From an uncultured Eubacteriales bacterium (lineage in GTDB: Bacteria; Bacillota; Clostridia; Oscillospirales; Acutalibacteraceae), in contig ONPE01000192.1 of assembly GCA_900319615.1 (NCBI GenBank), positions 1 through 6,392 on the forward strand: DNA of 6,392 bases, written 5' to 3'. Under the pieces are notes generated by a model. It made no database searches. It saw only the letters and a list, made by a program, of their open reading frames with translations, and had not been told where the DNA came from. Below are positions 5,948 through 6,392 of the stretch, piece by piece; positions within the stretch are counted from its first letter, which is position 1, and every line of letters begins with the position of its first letter. Position numbers and translations under genes: made by a program.

Positions 5948-5952
5948 CCTCC
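5948..5952 (-). promoter_or_regulatory. Ribosome binding site of the LicD-fusion gene
   Basis: The minus strand reads GGAGG here, 5 nt before the ATG at 5942. It lies just after the last heptamer of the repeat array and fixes the ATG at 5942 over the upstream TTG. Confidence 0.75.
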
Positions 5953-5962
5953 AAAAAAATAA

Positions 5963-6080
5963 TTAGGAGTTAGGAATTAGGAGTTAGGAGTTGTGGGAAA
6001 CGCTTCGCGTTTTGATTGATATATCTCGTATGGATACCATCCCATTAACTCCTCACTCCTCACTTCTAACTCCTAACTTA
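5963..6080. repeat. Inverted array of TTAGGAG-type heptamers
   Basis: The left arm (5963-5997) is five consecutive 7-mers: TTAGGAG, TTAGGAA, TTAGGAG, TTAGGAG, TTGTGGG. The right arm (6046-6080) is five 7-mers in inverse orientation: TAACTCC, TCACTCC, TCACTTC, TAACTCC, TAACTTA. The arms are imperfect inverted repeats that can fold into a stem of about 35 bp. The 48-bp centre holds a small AAACGC/GCGTTT hairpin (5998-6012) and ATGG/CCAT. The element fills the gap between two co-directional genes, ending 3 nt from the epimerase stop and starting 10 nt from the downstream ribosome binding site. It may be a mobile palindromic element, an RNA-processing or attenuation site, or both. No ORF is present. 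Confidence 0.85.
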
Positions 6081-6083
6081 ATC

Positions 6084-6392
6084 TTATTCTTCTTCCAAGA
6101 TCGCTACCGCTCTGCGGATACCCTCCTTGAGGTCGATCTTAGGCTCCCATCCGATGGATCGGATGCGCTTGTTGTCCATGATCTCGGGGGTGGGATCGAG
6201 CGGAGAGGGCTCGGGCATGATCTCGTCCTCGGGATTAGCGAACGCGAGCTTCATGTTGCGCTCGGGGAACACCTCGCACGCCGCCTGCGCAAAGCCGCGG
6301 ATGGTGGTGTTGGACTTTTCGTTAGAGATATTGTAGGGCACGCAGTTCTCGCCGTCGAGCAGAACGTGCAGCATAGCCGTGACGGTATCGGT
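6084..6392 (-). CDS. NAD-dependent sugar-nucleotide epimerase/dehydratase, C-terminal part
   Basis: The last 102 codons of an extended-SDR protein; the start lies beyond the right edge. The visible part begins TDTVTAMLHVLLDG, the usual (Y)V-x-D-x-V-x-A helix after the active site. PYNISNEKSNTTI and a C-terminal IRSIGWEPKIDLKEGIRRAV motif follow, typical of the substrate-binding lobe of NDP-sugar epimerases, 4,6-dehydratases and UDP-glucuronate decarboxylases. The Rossmann and catalytic motifs are outside the window, so the reaction cannot be named. It is upstream of, and co-directional with, the LicD fusion, which suggests a shared cell-surface glycan pathway. An ATG at 6374 is internal, because the family motif continues upstream of it. 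Confidence 0.9.
   Translation of the reverse strand, partial: TDTVTAMLHVLLDGENCVPYNISNEKSNTTIRGFAQAACEVFPERNMKLAFANPEDEIMPEPSPLDPTPEIMDNKRIRSIGWEPKIDLKEGIRRAVAILEEE

Noticed and set aside
5963..6080. CRISPR-like array
   Set aside because: Units are contiguous 7-mers without spacers and are arranged as an inverted pair; no cas genes are present.

Overview
The window looks like chromosomal DNA from a Gram-positive, gut-type Clostridia bacterium, with an Oscillospiraceae/Ruminococcus-like feel. This is inferred from strong GGAGG-type ribosome binding sites, consensus TTGACA/TATAAT promoters, U-tract terminators, a glycine riboswitch in front of an AGCS amino acid carrier, and LicD/epimerase genes. 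No rRNA or other taxonomic marker is present, so the assignment is tentative.

Region 1 (1-1250, minus strand) is a glycine-sensing transport unit. A consensus promoter at 1220-1248 drives a leader holding a single glycine riboswitch aptamer (1045-1128) with a structured remnant of a second aptamer before it (to 1198). An intrinsic terminator follows (973-1005), then a 270-nt untranslated stretch that contains a palindromic REP-like repeat. The unit ends with the start of a sodium:alanine/glycine symporter that runs off the left edge. The aptamer's 3' strand can pair with the foot of the terminator hairpin, which predicts that glycine switches the carrier off.

Region 2 (1261-4133) is a divergent lipid-type locus. 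A bacterial acyl-ACP thioesterase-like gene (minus) and a two-gene operon (plus) fire from back-to-back promoters at 2003-2077. The plus operon encodes a PLP-dependent alpha-oxoamine synthase (the AONS/KBL/serine palmitoyltransferase family) and a short-chain dehydrogenase. Together these resemble the first two steps of sphingoid-base or amino-ketone/amino-alcohol synthesis: condensation of an amino acid with an acyl thioester, then ketone reduction. The synthase is damaged at its 3' end. Its frame stops at 3218, and its true C-terminus is encoded in another frame up to a stop that overlaps the dehydrogenase ATG. The segment expected to carry the conserved R-[ST]-S substrate-binding arginine is missing.

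Region 3 (4137-6392, minus) is a surface-polysaccharide or teichoic-acid type operon. It holds the C-terminal part of an extended-SDR sugar-nucleotide epimerase/dehydratase, a 118-bp inverted array of heptamers (TTAGGAG family), then a 601-residue fusion of a degenerate epimerase-like Rossmann domain to a LicD phosphotransferase domain. A bidirectional terminator (4097-4133) separates it from the converging dehydrogenase gene.

The points most worth a second look are the predicted glycine-OFF riboswitch, the broken alpha-oxoamine synthase in a sphingolipid-like operon, the pseudo-epimerase/LicD fusion, and two palindromic repeat elements placed inside transcription units.
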